NCBI RefSeq assembly: GCF_900110755.1
Contig: NZ_FOFF01000003.1
Location: 186,001-250,000 of the forward strand
DNA length: 64,000 bases
Direction of reading: 5' to 3'
Origin: Streptomyces sp. yr375
Lineage (GTDB): Bacteria > Actinomycetota > Actinomycetes > Streptomycetales > Streptomycetaceae
Positions 52,627-61,767 of this stretch are shown here, piece by piece. Each line of letters starts with the position of its first letter. Positions within the stretch are counted from its first letter, which is position 1. The translations under genes were made by a program, and so were the position numbers. A model generated the notes under the pieces. The model did not search any database, was not told where the DNA came from, and was given only the letters and a program-made list of their open reading frames with translations.

Positions 52627-53241
52627 ATGAACGCGTCCCCGGCGGTCCGGAGCCTGCGCGCCGCGGTGTTCGCCGCGCTGTGCGTGCTGCTGGCCGCCGC
52701 CGGGCACGGACTCGCCACGGGTGACCCGCCGCCGCTCTCGGCGGACGGCGCCGGATTCCTGGCCGTCTTCGCCGCCGGGTGGCTGCTCGGCGCGCGGGAG
52801 CGCTCGCTGCCCGGCATCGGAGCGGCCATGCTCACCACCCAGGCCGGCCTGCACGTCGCCTTCGACGCGGCCCGCGCCCGTACGACGGCGCAGACCATGC
52901 CCGCGATGTCCCCGATGAACATGACGTCCGCGCCCGGCATGCACCTGCACCACCTCCAGCCGCTGCACACCCACACGGCCACGGCCGCCCATGTCCTGGC
53001 CGCGCTCGCCGCCTCCTGGTGGCTGCGGCGCGGGGAGGCCGCCCTGTGGTCGCTGCTGCGCTGGGCGGTCGCGTTCCTGCCGGGCCTCGCCGCCTGGTGG
53101 CGGGACACCCCCGCCCCGCCGCCCGTGCCGGCCCTCCCGCCCGCCGCCCCGGCCCCGGCTCCGGCCCCGCCCCGGCGGTCGCTGCTCCGGCACGCCGTGA
53201 GCCGCCGCGGACCGCCCGCCCCGATCCCGTACGCGATCTGA
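52627..53241 (+). CDS. His/Met-rich membrane protein, probably copper related
   Basis: A 204-residue protein with ATG behind GGGAGGATCCCTCACC. Four or more helices: SLRAAVFAALCVLLAAAG, AGFLAVFAAGWLLGA, AMLTTQAGLHVAFDAA and a later LLRWAVAFLPGLAAWW. Between helices about residues 97-125 lies MPAMSPMNMTSAPGMHLHHL with QPLHTHTATAAH, rich in Met and His as in copper-binding segments. The tail is Pro-rich. It stands directly before a YcnI gene (83 bases), a copper protein, which supports copper binding or transport. I know no characterised family for it. Confidence 0.8.
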   Translation: MNASPAVRSLRAAVFAALCVLLAAAGHGLATGDPPPLSADGAGFLAVFAAGWLLGARERSLPGIGAAMLTTQAGLHVAFDAARARTTAQTMPAMSPMNMTSAPGMHLHHLQPLHTHTATAAHVLAALAASWWLRRGEAALWSLLRWAVAFLPGLAAWWRDTPAPPPVPALPPAAPAPAPAPPRRSLLRHAVSRRGPPAPIPYAI

Positions 53242-53324
53242 ACCCGGGCCGGACCCGGAGTCGTACGCACACCACTCCCGTTCCGGCCGCACCCACACTC
53301 TTCAGGTACGGAGATCACCCACCC

Positions 53325-54065
53325 ATGTCCACGACACGCCTCGCCCTGCGCCGTGCCGGTCTCGGCGCCGTACTCGCCGCCGCCGCGGTCCTCGCCGCCG
53401 CCGGCGCCGCCTCCGCGCACGTCACCGTCCACCCCGAGGCCTACGCCAAGGGCGCCACCGACGGCCTCCTCAGCTTCCGGGTGCCCAACGAGGAGGACAC
53501 CGCGAGCACCACCAAGGTCCAGGTCTTCCTGCCCACCGACCACCCCGTGCTCGGCGTGCTGGTCCACCCGCAGGACGGCTGGACCGCGAAGGTGACCACC
53601 ACGAAGCTCAAGACCCCGGTCAAGACCGACGACGGCACCATCACCGACGCCGTCTCCGAGATCACCTGGACCGGCGGGAAGATCGGCGCGGGCCAGTACG
53701 AGGACTTCGACGTCGCCTTCGGCCAACTTCCCGACGACACCGGCCAGTTGGCGTTCAAGACCCTCCAGACCTACTCCGACGGCAAGACCGTCCGCTGGAT
53801 CGAGGAGGCCGCGGCGGGCGCGGACGAGCCGGAGAACCCGGCACCCGTGCTGAAGCTGACAGCGGCGACGGACACGGCGGACCCGGCCGACGCGAAGAGC
53901 ACCGAGACCGGCAAGCCCCAAGCCGCCGCCACCTCCACGTCCGCCTCGGCCGCCGCGAGTGACTCCACCGCCCGTGGACTGGGCGTCGCCGGGCTGATCG
54001 TCGGCGTCCTGGGCCTCGCCGCAGCCGCCTTCGCCGTCGTACGGACGCGGTCGACACGCTCGTAG
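53325..54065 (+). CDS. ycnI: YcnI (DUF1775) copper-binding protein
   Basis: A 246-residue cell-envelope protein. The signal peptide (GLGAVLAAAAVLAAAGAASA) is followed directly by HVTVHPEAY: cleavage after ASA would leave an N-terminal His, the mono-histidine brace that binds Cu(II) in Bacillus YcnI. FRVPNEEDTASTTKVQVFLP and EITWTGGKIGAGQYEDFDVAFG are the DUF1775 core with the conserved Trp. A Ser/Thr/Ala linker leads to a single C-terminal helix (LGVAGLIVGVLGLAAAAFAV), so it is membrane-anchored outside the cell. It ends before a strong terminator. Confidence 0.92.
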   Translation: MSTTRLALRRAGLGAVLAAAAVLAAAGAASAHVTVHPEAYAKGATDGLLSFRVPNEEDTASTTKVQVFLPTDHPVLGVLVHPQDGWTAKVTTTKLKTPVKTDDGTITDAVSEITWTGGKIGAGQYEDFDVAFGQLPDDTGQLAFKTLQTYSDGKTVRWIEEAAAGADEPENPAPVLKLTAATDTADPADAKSTETGKPQAAATSTSASAAASDSTARGLGVAGLIVGVLGLAAAAFAVVRTRSTRS

Positions 54066-54079
54066 CACCGGGCATGCGT

Positions 54080-54109
54080 AAGGCCCGGACCGAGTACGGT
54101 CCGGGCCTT
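54080..54109 (+). terminator. Intrinsic terminator after the YcnI gene
   Basis: AAGGCCCGGACC, a 6-nt loop, GGTCCGGGCCTT: a perfect 12-bp stem ending in TTT. It lies 14 bases after the ycnI stop and before the convergent CDP-alcohol phosphatidyltransferase gene. Confidence 0.85.
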
Positions 54110-54156
54110 TGCACATCAACTGCGCATCAACCGCACATCAACGGGTGGGGCTGTCG

Positions 54157-54957
54157 CTACACCAGCTCCAGCACCTGCTGCTTCTTCTCCTGCTTCTTCT
54201 CCTGGTCCTTCTCCTGGTCCTTCTCCGTCGCCGTGCGGGTCGTGGGGCGCGAGGTGCGCCACAGCCACAGGACGTCGCGGCCGAAGGACCACACCAGGGA
54301 GCCCAGCGCCAACAGGACGACGGCGAAGTTGGCCGCGTACGGCAGGAGGTTCGCGCCCGCCAGCAGCAGGAGGACGCCCTGGAGGGCGGCGACCGTCTTG
54401 CGGGCGGTGCTCGGCGGGAGCGGGGCGTTGAGCCAGGGGGCGACCCGGGCCGCGGCGACGAAGACGTAGCGCATGCCGCCGATGAGGAGGACCCACGGGC
54501 CCAGCGCCATCGAGACGTACACGCTGAGCACCAGGATCAGGAACGCGTCGACCTCCATGTCGAAGCGTGCGCCGAGCGCCGTCGAGGTGTTGGTGCGCCG
54601 GGCGACCTTGCCGTCGACGCCGTCGAGGATCAGGGCGACGGCCGTCAGGCCGACCAGCAGGGTGACCGGCGGGGCGCTCTCGAAGGAGTCCGCGACCAGC
54701 GCGGTCACGCCGCCGACCAGCGTCGCCCGGCCGAGCGTGACGCGGTTGGCCGGGCCGAACGTGCGCAGGCTCGAGCGGTGCAGCGCCCGGGAGAGCACGG
54801 CCCAGGTGGCGATGGCGAAGACGAGACCGGTGACCCAGCCCGCCGGCCCCATGCCGATCGCCGTGCCGAGCAGGGCCAGCAACAGGATCTGAACGCCCGC
54901 TCCCACAGCGGTCTCCTGCTGGACCGGCCTTGCGTCGTAAATGTTGTTCAGGGCCAC
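54157..54957 (-). CDS. CDP-alcohol phosphatidyltransferase
   Basis: A 266-residue membrane enzyme. I place the start at GTG 54957 because GGAGGAACGTGCG precedes it; the frame is open far upstream but only as antisense of the dehydrogenase gene. VALILDGVDGKVARR with later GARFDMEVDAF near residue 115 gives the full DGxxAR(x8)GxxxDxxxD active site. Six helices are visible. The tail TEKDQEKDQEKKQEKKQQVL is a charged repeat from a 12-bp tandem unit. The family joins a CDP-activated lipid or polyol to an alcohol. It is divergent from the dehydrogenase by 108 bases, and belongs to the pterin-like gene group by position. Confidence 0.88.
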   Translation of the reverse strand: MALNNIYDARPVQQETAVGAGVQILLLALLGTAIGMGPAGWVTGLVFAIATWAVLSRALHRSSLRTFGPANRVTLGRATLVGGVTALVADSFESAPPVTLLVGLTAVALILDGVDGKVARRTNTSTALGARFDMEVDAFLILVLSVYVSMALGPWVLLIGGMRYVFVAAARVAPWLNAPLPPSTARKTVAALQGVLLLLAGANLLPYAANFAVVLLALGSLVWSFGRDVLWLWRTSRPTTRTATEKDQEKDQEKKQEKKQQVLELV

Positions 54958-55065
54958 CGCACGTTCCTCCGGCCAGATGACAGAGATGATCAGTGCCGCG
55001 TACTGTGCGCGGACTGTGCACACCTCGGTACGTGAACAGGCTGCCGATCGTTCAGGAGGATGTGG

Positions 55066-56052
55066 ATGTCGATCACCGCACGTGCGTTCTGGGTCACCTC
55101 TCCGGGTGAAGGAGAGATCCGCGACGTGGTCCTTCCGGCCCTGGCCGAGGGCGAGGTCCTGGTGCGTTCGCTGTGGTCCGGCGTCAGCCGCGGCACGGAG
55201 ACCCTCGTCTTCCGCGGCGGGGTGCCCGACAGCCAGCACGCGGTCATGCGGGCGCCGTTCCAGGAGGGCGACTTCCCGGCGCCCGTGAAGTACGGCTACC
55301 TCAACGTCGGCGTGGTGGAGGACGGCCCGGCGGCGCTGGTCGGGCGCACGGTCTTCTGCCTCTACCCGCACCAGACGCGGTACGTCGTCCCGGCGACGGC
55401 CGTCACGGTCGTACCGGACTCCGTGCCGGCCGAGCGCGCCGTGCTCGCCGGCACCGTCGAGACGGCCGTCAACGCGCTGTGGGACGCGGCGCCGCTGGTC
55501 GGCGACCGGATCGCGGTGGTCGGCGGCGGCATGGTCGGCTGCTCGGTGGCCGCGCTGCTGGCCCGCTTCCCCGGCGTCCGCGTGCAGTTGGTGGACGCCG
55601 ATCCGGCGCGGGCGAAGGTCGCCGAGGCCCTGGGCGTCGACTTCGCCGCCCCCGAGGACGCCCGCGGCGGCCTCGACCTCGTCGTGCACGCCAGTGCCAC
55701 CGAACAGGGCCTCGCCCGGTCCCTGGAACTGCTGGCGGCCGAGGGCACGGTCCTCGAACTGAGCTGGTACGGCGACCGGAAGGTCTCGCTGCCGCTCGGC
55801 GAGGACTTCCACTCCCGGCGGCTGGTCATCCGCAGCAGTCAGGTCGGCACCGTCTCCCCGGCCGGTCGCGCCGGCCGTACCTACGCCGACCGGCTCGCGC
55901 TCGCCCTGGAGTTGCTGGCCGATCCGGCGCTCGACGTGCTGGTCACGGGGGACAGCGCCTTCGAGGAACTGCCCGAGGTGCTGCCCAAACTCGCGTCGGG
56001 TGAGATTCCGGCGCTGTGTCACCGCGTCAGGTATGAACAGAGTGAGATGTGA
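55066..56052 (+). CDS. Zinc-type (MDR) alcohol dehydrogenase-like protein
   Basis: A 328-residue medium-chain dehydrogenase fold. ATG at 55066 lies 6 bases after AGGAGG; an ATG at 55060 is too close. RSLWSGVSRGTETLVFRGGV near residue 34 replaces the usual GxC zinc-ligand region: SGVSRGTE has no cysteine. IAVVGGGMVGCSVAALLARF near 147 is the NAD(P) loop, VVHASATEQGLARSLELL near 207, and GTVLELSWYGDRKVSLPLG near 228 follow the MDR pattern. Catalytic zinc ligands look incomplete, so it may be a zinc-free oxidoreductase. It is the first gene of the + strand pterin-like operon. Confidence 0.85.
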   Translation: MSITARAFWVTSPGEGEIRDVVLPALAEGEVLVRSLWSGVSRGTETLVFRGGVPDSQHAVMRAPFQEGDFPAPVKYGYLNVGVVEDGPAALVGRTVFCLYPHQTRYVVPATAVTVVPDSVPAERAVLAGTVETAVNALWDAAPLVGDRIAVVGGGMVGCSVAALLARFPGVRVQLVDADPARAKVAEALGVDFAAPEDARGGLDLVVHASATEQGLARSLELLAAEGTVLELSWYGDRKVSLPLGEDFHSRRLVIRSSQVGTVSPAGRAGRTYADRLALALELLADPALDVLVTGDSAFEELPEVLPKLASGEIPALCHRVRYEQSEM

Positions 56053-56095
56053 ACAGCGTCAGGTATGAACATCCGAACAAGAGCGCCTGACCTGA

Positions 56096-57830
<1,735 letters not shown>

Positions 57831-57834
<4 letters not shown>

Positions 57835-58946
57835 GGAAGACGACGGCGACACCGGCCGACGTGGCACGACGCGGGGTCGGCATCCCGGCACAGCCGGGCC
57901 GGACGGAGGCCGTTGCCGTGGTGGAAGCCGTGGTTCCGGACGAGTCCGCAGGTACCGACTCCGCAGACATCGACTCCGCGGGTACCGACTCCGCGCCGGA
58001 GGCGGTTGCTTCCGCCGCCGCGCAGGCCATCGCGCAGTCGGTCATCGCCGGTGCCGGTCCGGTGGGCCGGCCCGGTGAGCGGCCCACCGTGCGGCTGCGC
58101 GACAGCGGGCCGGACGAGCAGCCGCGGTACGCCCCCGAGTGGCTGGAGCTGCGCGAGCCCGCCGACGCCGCCGCCCGCTCGATGGAGCTGCTGGACCCGC
58201 TGCGGATCCGGCTCGCCAACCTGCCCGGCCGCAGCGGGCTGACCATCCACGACCTGGGCTGCGGCACCGGCTCGATGGGCCGCTGGCTGGCCCCCCGGCT
58301 GGACGGCGCCCAGCACTGGGTGCTGCACGACCGCGACCCCTACCTGCTGCACTTCGCGGCCGTCGCCTCCCCGAAGGCGGCCGCCGACGGCAGCCGGGTC
58401 ACCGTCGAGACGCGGCGCGGAGACGTCGCCCGGCTCACCCCGGACGCCCTGCTCGGCGCTTCCCTGGTCACCGCGTCCGCGCTGCTCGACGTCCTCACCC
58501 GCGAGGAGGTCGAGACGCTCGCCGCGGCCTGTGCGGGCGCGGGCTGCCCGGCGCTGCTGACGCTCTCGGTCGCCGGCCGCGTCGAACTCAGCGCGCCGGA
58601 CCCGCTGGACGCGGAGATCGCCGCCGCCTTCAACGACCACCAGCGGCGCGGCGGCCTCCTCGGCCCCGACTCGGTGACCATGGCCTGCGAGGCGTTTGCC
58701 GCGCACGGCGCGACCGTCAAGGTGCACCCGAGCGCCTGGCGGCTCGGCCCCGAGAGCGCCGCCCTCACCGCGCAGTGGCTGCGCGGCTGGGTCGGCGCGG
58801 CCGTCGAGGAACGCCCCGCGCTCGCCGAGCGCGCCGAGTCCTACCTGGCCGCCCGGCTGGCGGCCTGCGCGGCGGGCGAACTGCACGTCACCGTTTACCA
58901 CAGCGACCTGCTGGCACTGGCCCGGCCGACGGGCGGGGCCGGATGA
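57831..58946 (+). CDS. SAM-dependent methyltransferase
   Basis: A 371-residue class I methyltransferase. The ATG overlaps the previous TGA. The first 115 residues are Ala/Ser/Asp-rich; they include 15-bp repeats giving SAGTDSADIDSAGTDSA. IHDLGCGTGSMGRWLAPRLD near residue 140 is motif I binding SAM; WVLHDRDPYLLHFAAVA is motif II, and GASLVTASALLDVLTREEVE near 212 motif IV. The rest is a helical acceptor domain ending in ELHVTVYHSDLLALARP. It overlaps both neighbours by 4 bases, so product modification by methylation and glycosylation is probably coordinated. Acceptor unknown. Confidence 0.9.
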
Positions 58947-60319
58947 GCACGGAGACGGTGGGCCCACGGGTGCGGACCGCCGCACCCGTGGTGCGGGGCG
59001 CGCAGGCCGGGCCGGTCCTGCGACGGCCCCCGCGCAGCCCGTCGGTGGCCCGCACCGGCGCCGCCGTGTCCGACGCCCGCATCGGAGTCATCGTGACCGA
59101 ACAGCGCCCGACGAAGTCCTCCCGGCTGCGCGCCCTGCTCGGCAACCGCGCCGTGCGCACCCACTTCGGGACCGTCGCCGGCGTCGTCATCCTCACCGCC
59201 CTGCTGTGGCGGCTGGGCACCGGCGTCTTCCTCGACGGACTGCGCCGGATCGACGTACCGACCCTGCTGGTCGCGCTCGGGATCGGCGCGCTCACCACCG
59301 TGTTCAGCGCCTGGCGGTGGGCGCTGGTCGCCCGCGCGCTGCGCATCCGGCTGCCGCTCGGCCCGGCCGTCGCCGACTACTACCGGGCCCTGTTCCTCAA
59401 CGCGGCCCTGCCCGGCGGCGTCCTGGGCGACGTGCACCGCGCGGTGCGGCACGGGCAGAGCGCCGGTGACGTCGGGCGCGGGGTGCGGGCCGTGGTCCTG
59501 GAGCGCACCGCGGGACAGCTCGTGCTGGTCGTGGCCGGCGTGACGGTCCTGCTGACGCTGCCGTCGCCGGTCCTGGCGGACGCCCGCCAGGCCGCCCCGC
59601 TGGTCCTGCTGGCCGGGGTGGGCGCGCTCGCCGTCTTCCTCGCCGTCCGGATGAACTCCTCGGCGGCGCGCCGCGGCGGCCGGCTGCGGGCGACGCTGAC
59701 CGAGGCGCGCGAGGGGCTGCTGTCGCGGCGCAACGGGCCGGGCGTCGCCGTGTCGTCGGCGGTCGTGCTGAGCGGGCACCTCGGCATGTTCGTGGTGGCC
59801 GCCCGGGTCGCCGGCTCCGGGGCGTCCGTCCTCGCGCTGCTGCCGATCGCCGTCCTCGCCCTGCTCGCCATGGGCCTGCCGCTGAACGTCGGCGGCTGGG
59901 GCCCCCGCGAGGGCGTCACCGCCTGGGCGTTCGGCGCGGCCGGCCTCGGCGCGAGCACCGGCCTCGCGGTCTCCATCGTGTACGGCGTGCTCAGCTTCGT
60001 CGCCGCGCTGCCGGGGGCGTTCGTCCTGGTCGTCCGCTGGTACGCGGGCCTGCGGGCTGCACGTGCCGAGGGCACGGTGACCGACGAAACGATCCGCCCC
60101 GAGGGCGACGCCGAGCAGCGCTATGACGACGGCGCAGTGCCGTCCGCGTCAGCGGCTTTGGCATCGGCTCCCTCGGTATCGGCCTTTTCGGTTTCCGAAT
60201 GCGCCGAAGTCACCAATGAGAAATACGCGCCGAAGGAATCCGCCAGGCTCGCCAGGAGTTCCTTCCCCTTTTCCGCCGACCCCAGGGAAGGACGGCCGAT
60301 GACGCCCGAATCGGTATAG
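58943..60319 (+). CDS. LPG-synthase-TM/UPF0104 family membrane protein
   Basis: A 458-residue, about eight-helix membrane protein of the lysylphosphatidylglycerol-synthase transmembrane family, which includes lipid-linked sugar flippases. The ATG overlaps the previous stop. A Pro/Arg leader of 60 residues precedes GVVILTALLWRLGTG; ALFLNAALPGGVLGDVHRAV near residue 152 (N-x-x-LPGG-x-GD) and LPLNVGGWGPREGVTAWAFG near 312 are family signatures. The family domain ends near residue 380; the last 60 residues read through the opposite-strand creatininase gene (199-base overlap). It could move a lipid-linked product across the membrane. Confidence 0.88.
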   Translation: MSTETVGPRVRTAAPVVRGAQAGPVLRRPPRSPSVARTGAAVSDARIGVIVTEQRPTKSSRLRALLGNRAVRTHFGTVAGVVILTALLWRLGTGVFLDGLRRIDVPTLLVALGIGALTTVFSAWRWALVARALRIRLPLGPAVADYYRALFLNAALPGGVLGDVHRAVRHGQSAGDVGRGVRAVVLERTAGQLVLVVAGVTVLLTLPSPVLADARQAAPLVLLAGVGALAVFLAVRMNSSAARRGGRLRATLTEAREGLLSRRNGPGVAVSSAVVLSGHLGMFVVAARVAGSGASVLALLPIAVLALLAMGLPLNVGGWGPREGVTAWAFGAAGLGASTGLAVSIVYGVLSFVAALPGAFVLVVRWYAGLRAARAEGTVTDETIRPEGDAEQRYDDGAVPSASAALASAPSVSAFSVSECAEVTNEKYAPKESARLARSSFPFSADPREGRPMTPESV

Positions 60320-60960
60320 GCGGACATTCCCAGCGTGAGCAGATGACGGCGGTCGTCCGCGACGAAATCGGCCGACTCGTAACCGGGCCGGACGAGTTCG
60401 GGGTGGGCGTGCAGCAGGATCGACGTCTCGATCTCCCCGGCGTGCATGTCGGTGAGCAGCGAGGTCTCGATTCCGGACCACTCCAGCGCCGCCTCCCAGT
60501 CCTCCGGGGCCGGGAACAGCGCCATCCGTTCACCCGCGGCGGAGGACTCCTGGACGACATTGCCCAGGACGTAGTTCCCGCCGTGTCCGTTGACCAGCAC
60601 CAGGGCCTCGACGCCCGAGCGGCGCAACGATGCCGCAATGTCCCGTACCACCGCGTGAAGGGTCACGGAGGAGATGCTGACGGTCCCCGGCCAGGCCGCG
60701 TGCTCGTGCGAGCAGGCGATGGTCACCGGCGGAAGAAGGTGCACCGGGTACGCCTCGGCGATCTCCCGGGCGATGGCGCAGGCCACCAGTGTGTCCGTGG
60801 CCAACGGCAGGTACGCGCCGTGCTGTTCGAAGCTTCCGACGGGCAGGACCGCCACCTGTGACGGGACGCCGGCACCCCGGGTCCGTACGTCTTCGGTCGT
60901 GTCCGTCGGCACCAGTCCGTACGTCGCCGACGCCGCCGACCGTATTTCCGAACCACTCAT
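60121..60960 (-). CDS. Creatininase-family amidohydrolase (ArfB/MftE-like)
   Basis: A 279-residue metal-dependent amidohydrolase. VLPVGSFEQHGAYLPLATDT near residue 38 and LVNGHGGNYVLGNV near 122 are the family metal motifs, and TDMHAGEIETSILLHAHPEL near 168 supplies further ligands. Relatives include creatininase, archaeal ArfB (which removes the formyl group of FAPy made from GTP) and MftE of mycofactocin. It lies 38 bases from, and divergent to, a GTP cyclohydrolase II of the FAPy-forming kind, so deformylation of FAPy is the best guess. The C-terminus is acidic and Ala-rich and overlaps the membrane-protein gene tail to tail. Confidence 0.9.
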   Translation of the reverse strand: MSGSEIRSAASATYGLVPTDTTEDVRTRGAGVPSQVAVLPVGSFEQHGAYLPLATDTLVACAIAREIAEAYPVHLLPPVTIACSHEHAAWPGTVSISSVTLHAVVRDIAASLRRSGVEALVLVNGHGGNYVLGNVVQESSAAGERMALFPAPEDWEAALEWSGIETSLLTDMHAGEIETSILLHAHPELVRPGYESADFVADDRRHLLTLGMSAYTDSGVIGRPSLGSAEKGKELLASLADSFGAYFSLVTSAHSETEKADTEGADAKAADADGTAPSS

Positions 60961-60998
60961 CTTTTCCCGGCCCTTCGTCTCTGCTTAGGAACCAGATC

Positions 60999-61658
60999 AT
61001 GACAGATAACATTGGCGTACTCGGCACGAAGACCCCCCAGCGCACCGGTGTGGAACGCGTGGTGAATGCGCCTTTGCCCACCGTGTACGGCAATTTCCAG
61101 GCGGTCGGCTACCTGGACCACGACCGCGGCGACGAACAGGTCGCGCTGGTCTACGGGGAGATCGGCGAAGAGGACGTGCTGACCCGGCTGCACTCGGAGT
61201 GCCTGACCGGCGACGCGTTCGGTTCCCAGCACTGCGAGTGCGGCGACCAGTTGGAGTCCGCGCTGCGGGCGGTCGTCGCCGAGGGCCGCGGCATAGTCGT
61301 CTACCTGCGCGGGCACGAGGGCCGCGGCATCGGGCTGCTGGGCAAGCTGCGGGCGATGGCGCTCCAGGCGGAGGGCCTGGACACGGTCGAGGCGAACGTG
61401 GCGCTCGGCTTCCCGGTGGACGCCCGCGACTACAAGGTGGCCGCCGACATCCTGCGCGACCTCGGCGTGCGCTCGGTCCGCCTGATGTCGAACAACCCGC
61501 GCAAGCGCGAGGCGCTGGTGCACAACGGCATCCTGGTCGCCGAGGAAGTGCCGCTGCTGATCGAGCCGTGCGAGAGCAACATCACCTACCTGCGCACCAA
61601 GCGGGAGCGCCTGGACCACCGGCTGCCCCACCTCGACGCGGTCGCCCACTGGTCCTGA
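60999..61658 (+). CDS. ribA: GTP cyclohydrolase II, FAPy-forming type (Met120)
   Basis: A 219-residue GTP cyclohydrolase II. The ATG follows TTAGGAACCAGATC. RLHSECLTGDAFGSQHCECG carries the zinc cysteines Cys68, Cys79 and Cys81; LRGHEGRGIGLLGKLRAMAL is the catalytic Arg/loop region; LMSNNPRKREAL follows. Tyr105 of the E. coli enzyme is Met120 here. In S. coelicolor SCO6655, from memory, Met at the same number goes with release of the formylated pyrimidine (FAPy) instead of the riboflavin intermediate. This copy therefore probably feeds a special pathway, not riboflavin. It faces a creatininase-family gene across 38 bases. Confidence 0.92.
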   Translation: MTDNIGVLGTKTPQRTGVERVVNAPLPTVYGNFQAVGYLDHDRGDEQVALVYGEIGEEDVLTRLHSECLTGDAFGSQHCECGDQLESALRAVVAEGRGIVVYLRGHEGRGIGLLGKLRAMALQAEGLDTVEANVALGFPVDARDYKVAADILRDLGVRSVRLMSNNPRKREALVHNGILVAEEVPLLIEPCESNITYLRTKRERLDHRLPHLDAVAHWS

Positions 61659-61767
61659 GCACGCTTCGCCCCACCGCCCGGCGGGGTAGGGATGTGGGCG
61701 ATCACGGCGTACGACAGCCTCGGCACCGGCGAACGGGCCGGGGCCGCCGCCGAAAGGAGCCGCTCGC

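Noticed and set aside
51055..54119. Long minus-strand open frames over the MFS, His/Met-rich and YcnI genes
   Set aside because: Shadows of well-supported plus-strand genes with signal peptides and family motifs.
54958..56022. N-terminal extension of the CDP-alcohol phosphatidyltransferase
   Set aside because: The open frame upstream is antisense to the dehydrogenase gene; a GTG with a GGAGG site at 54957 begins the conserved part.
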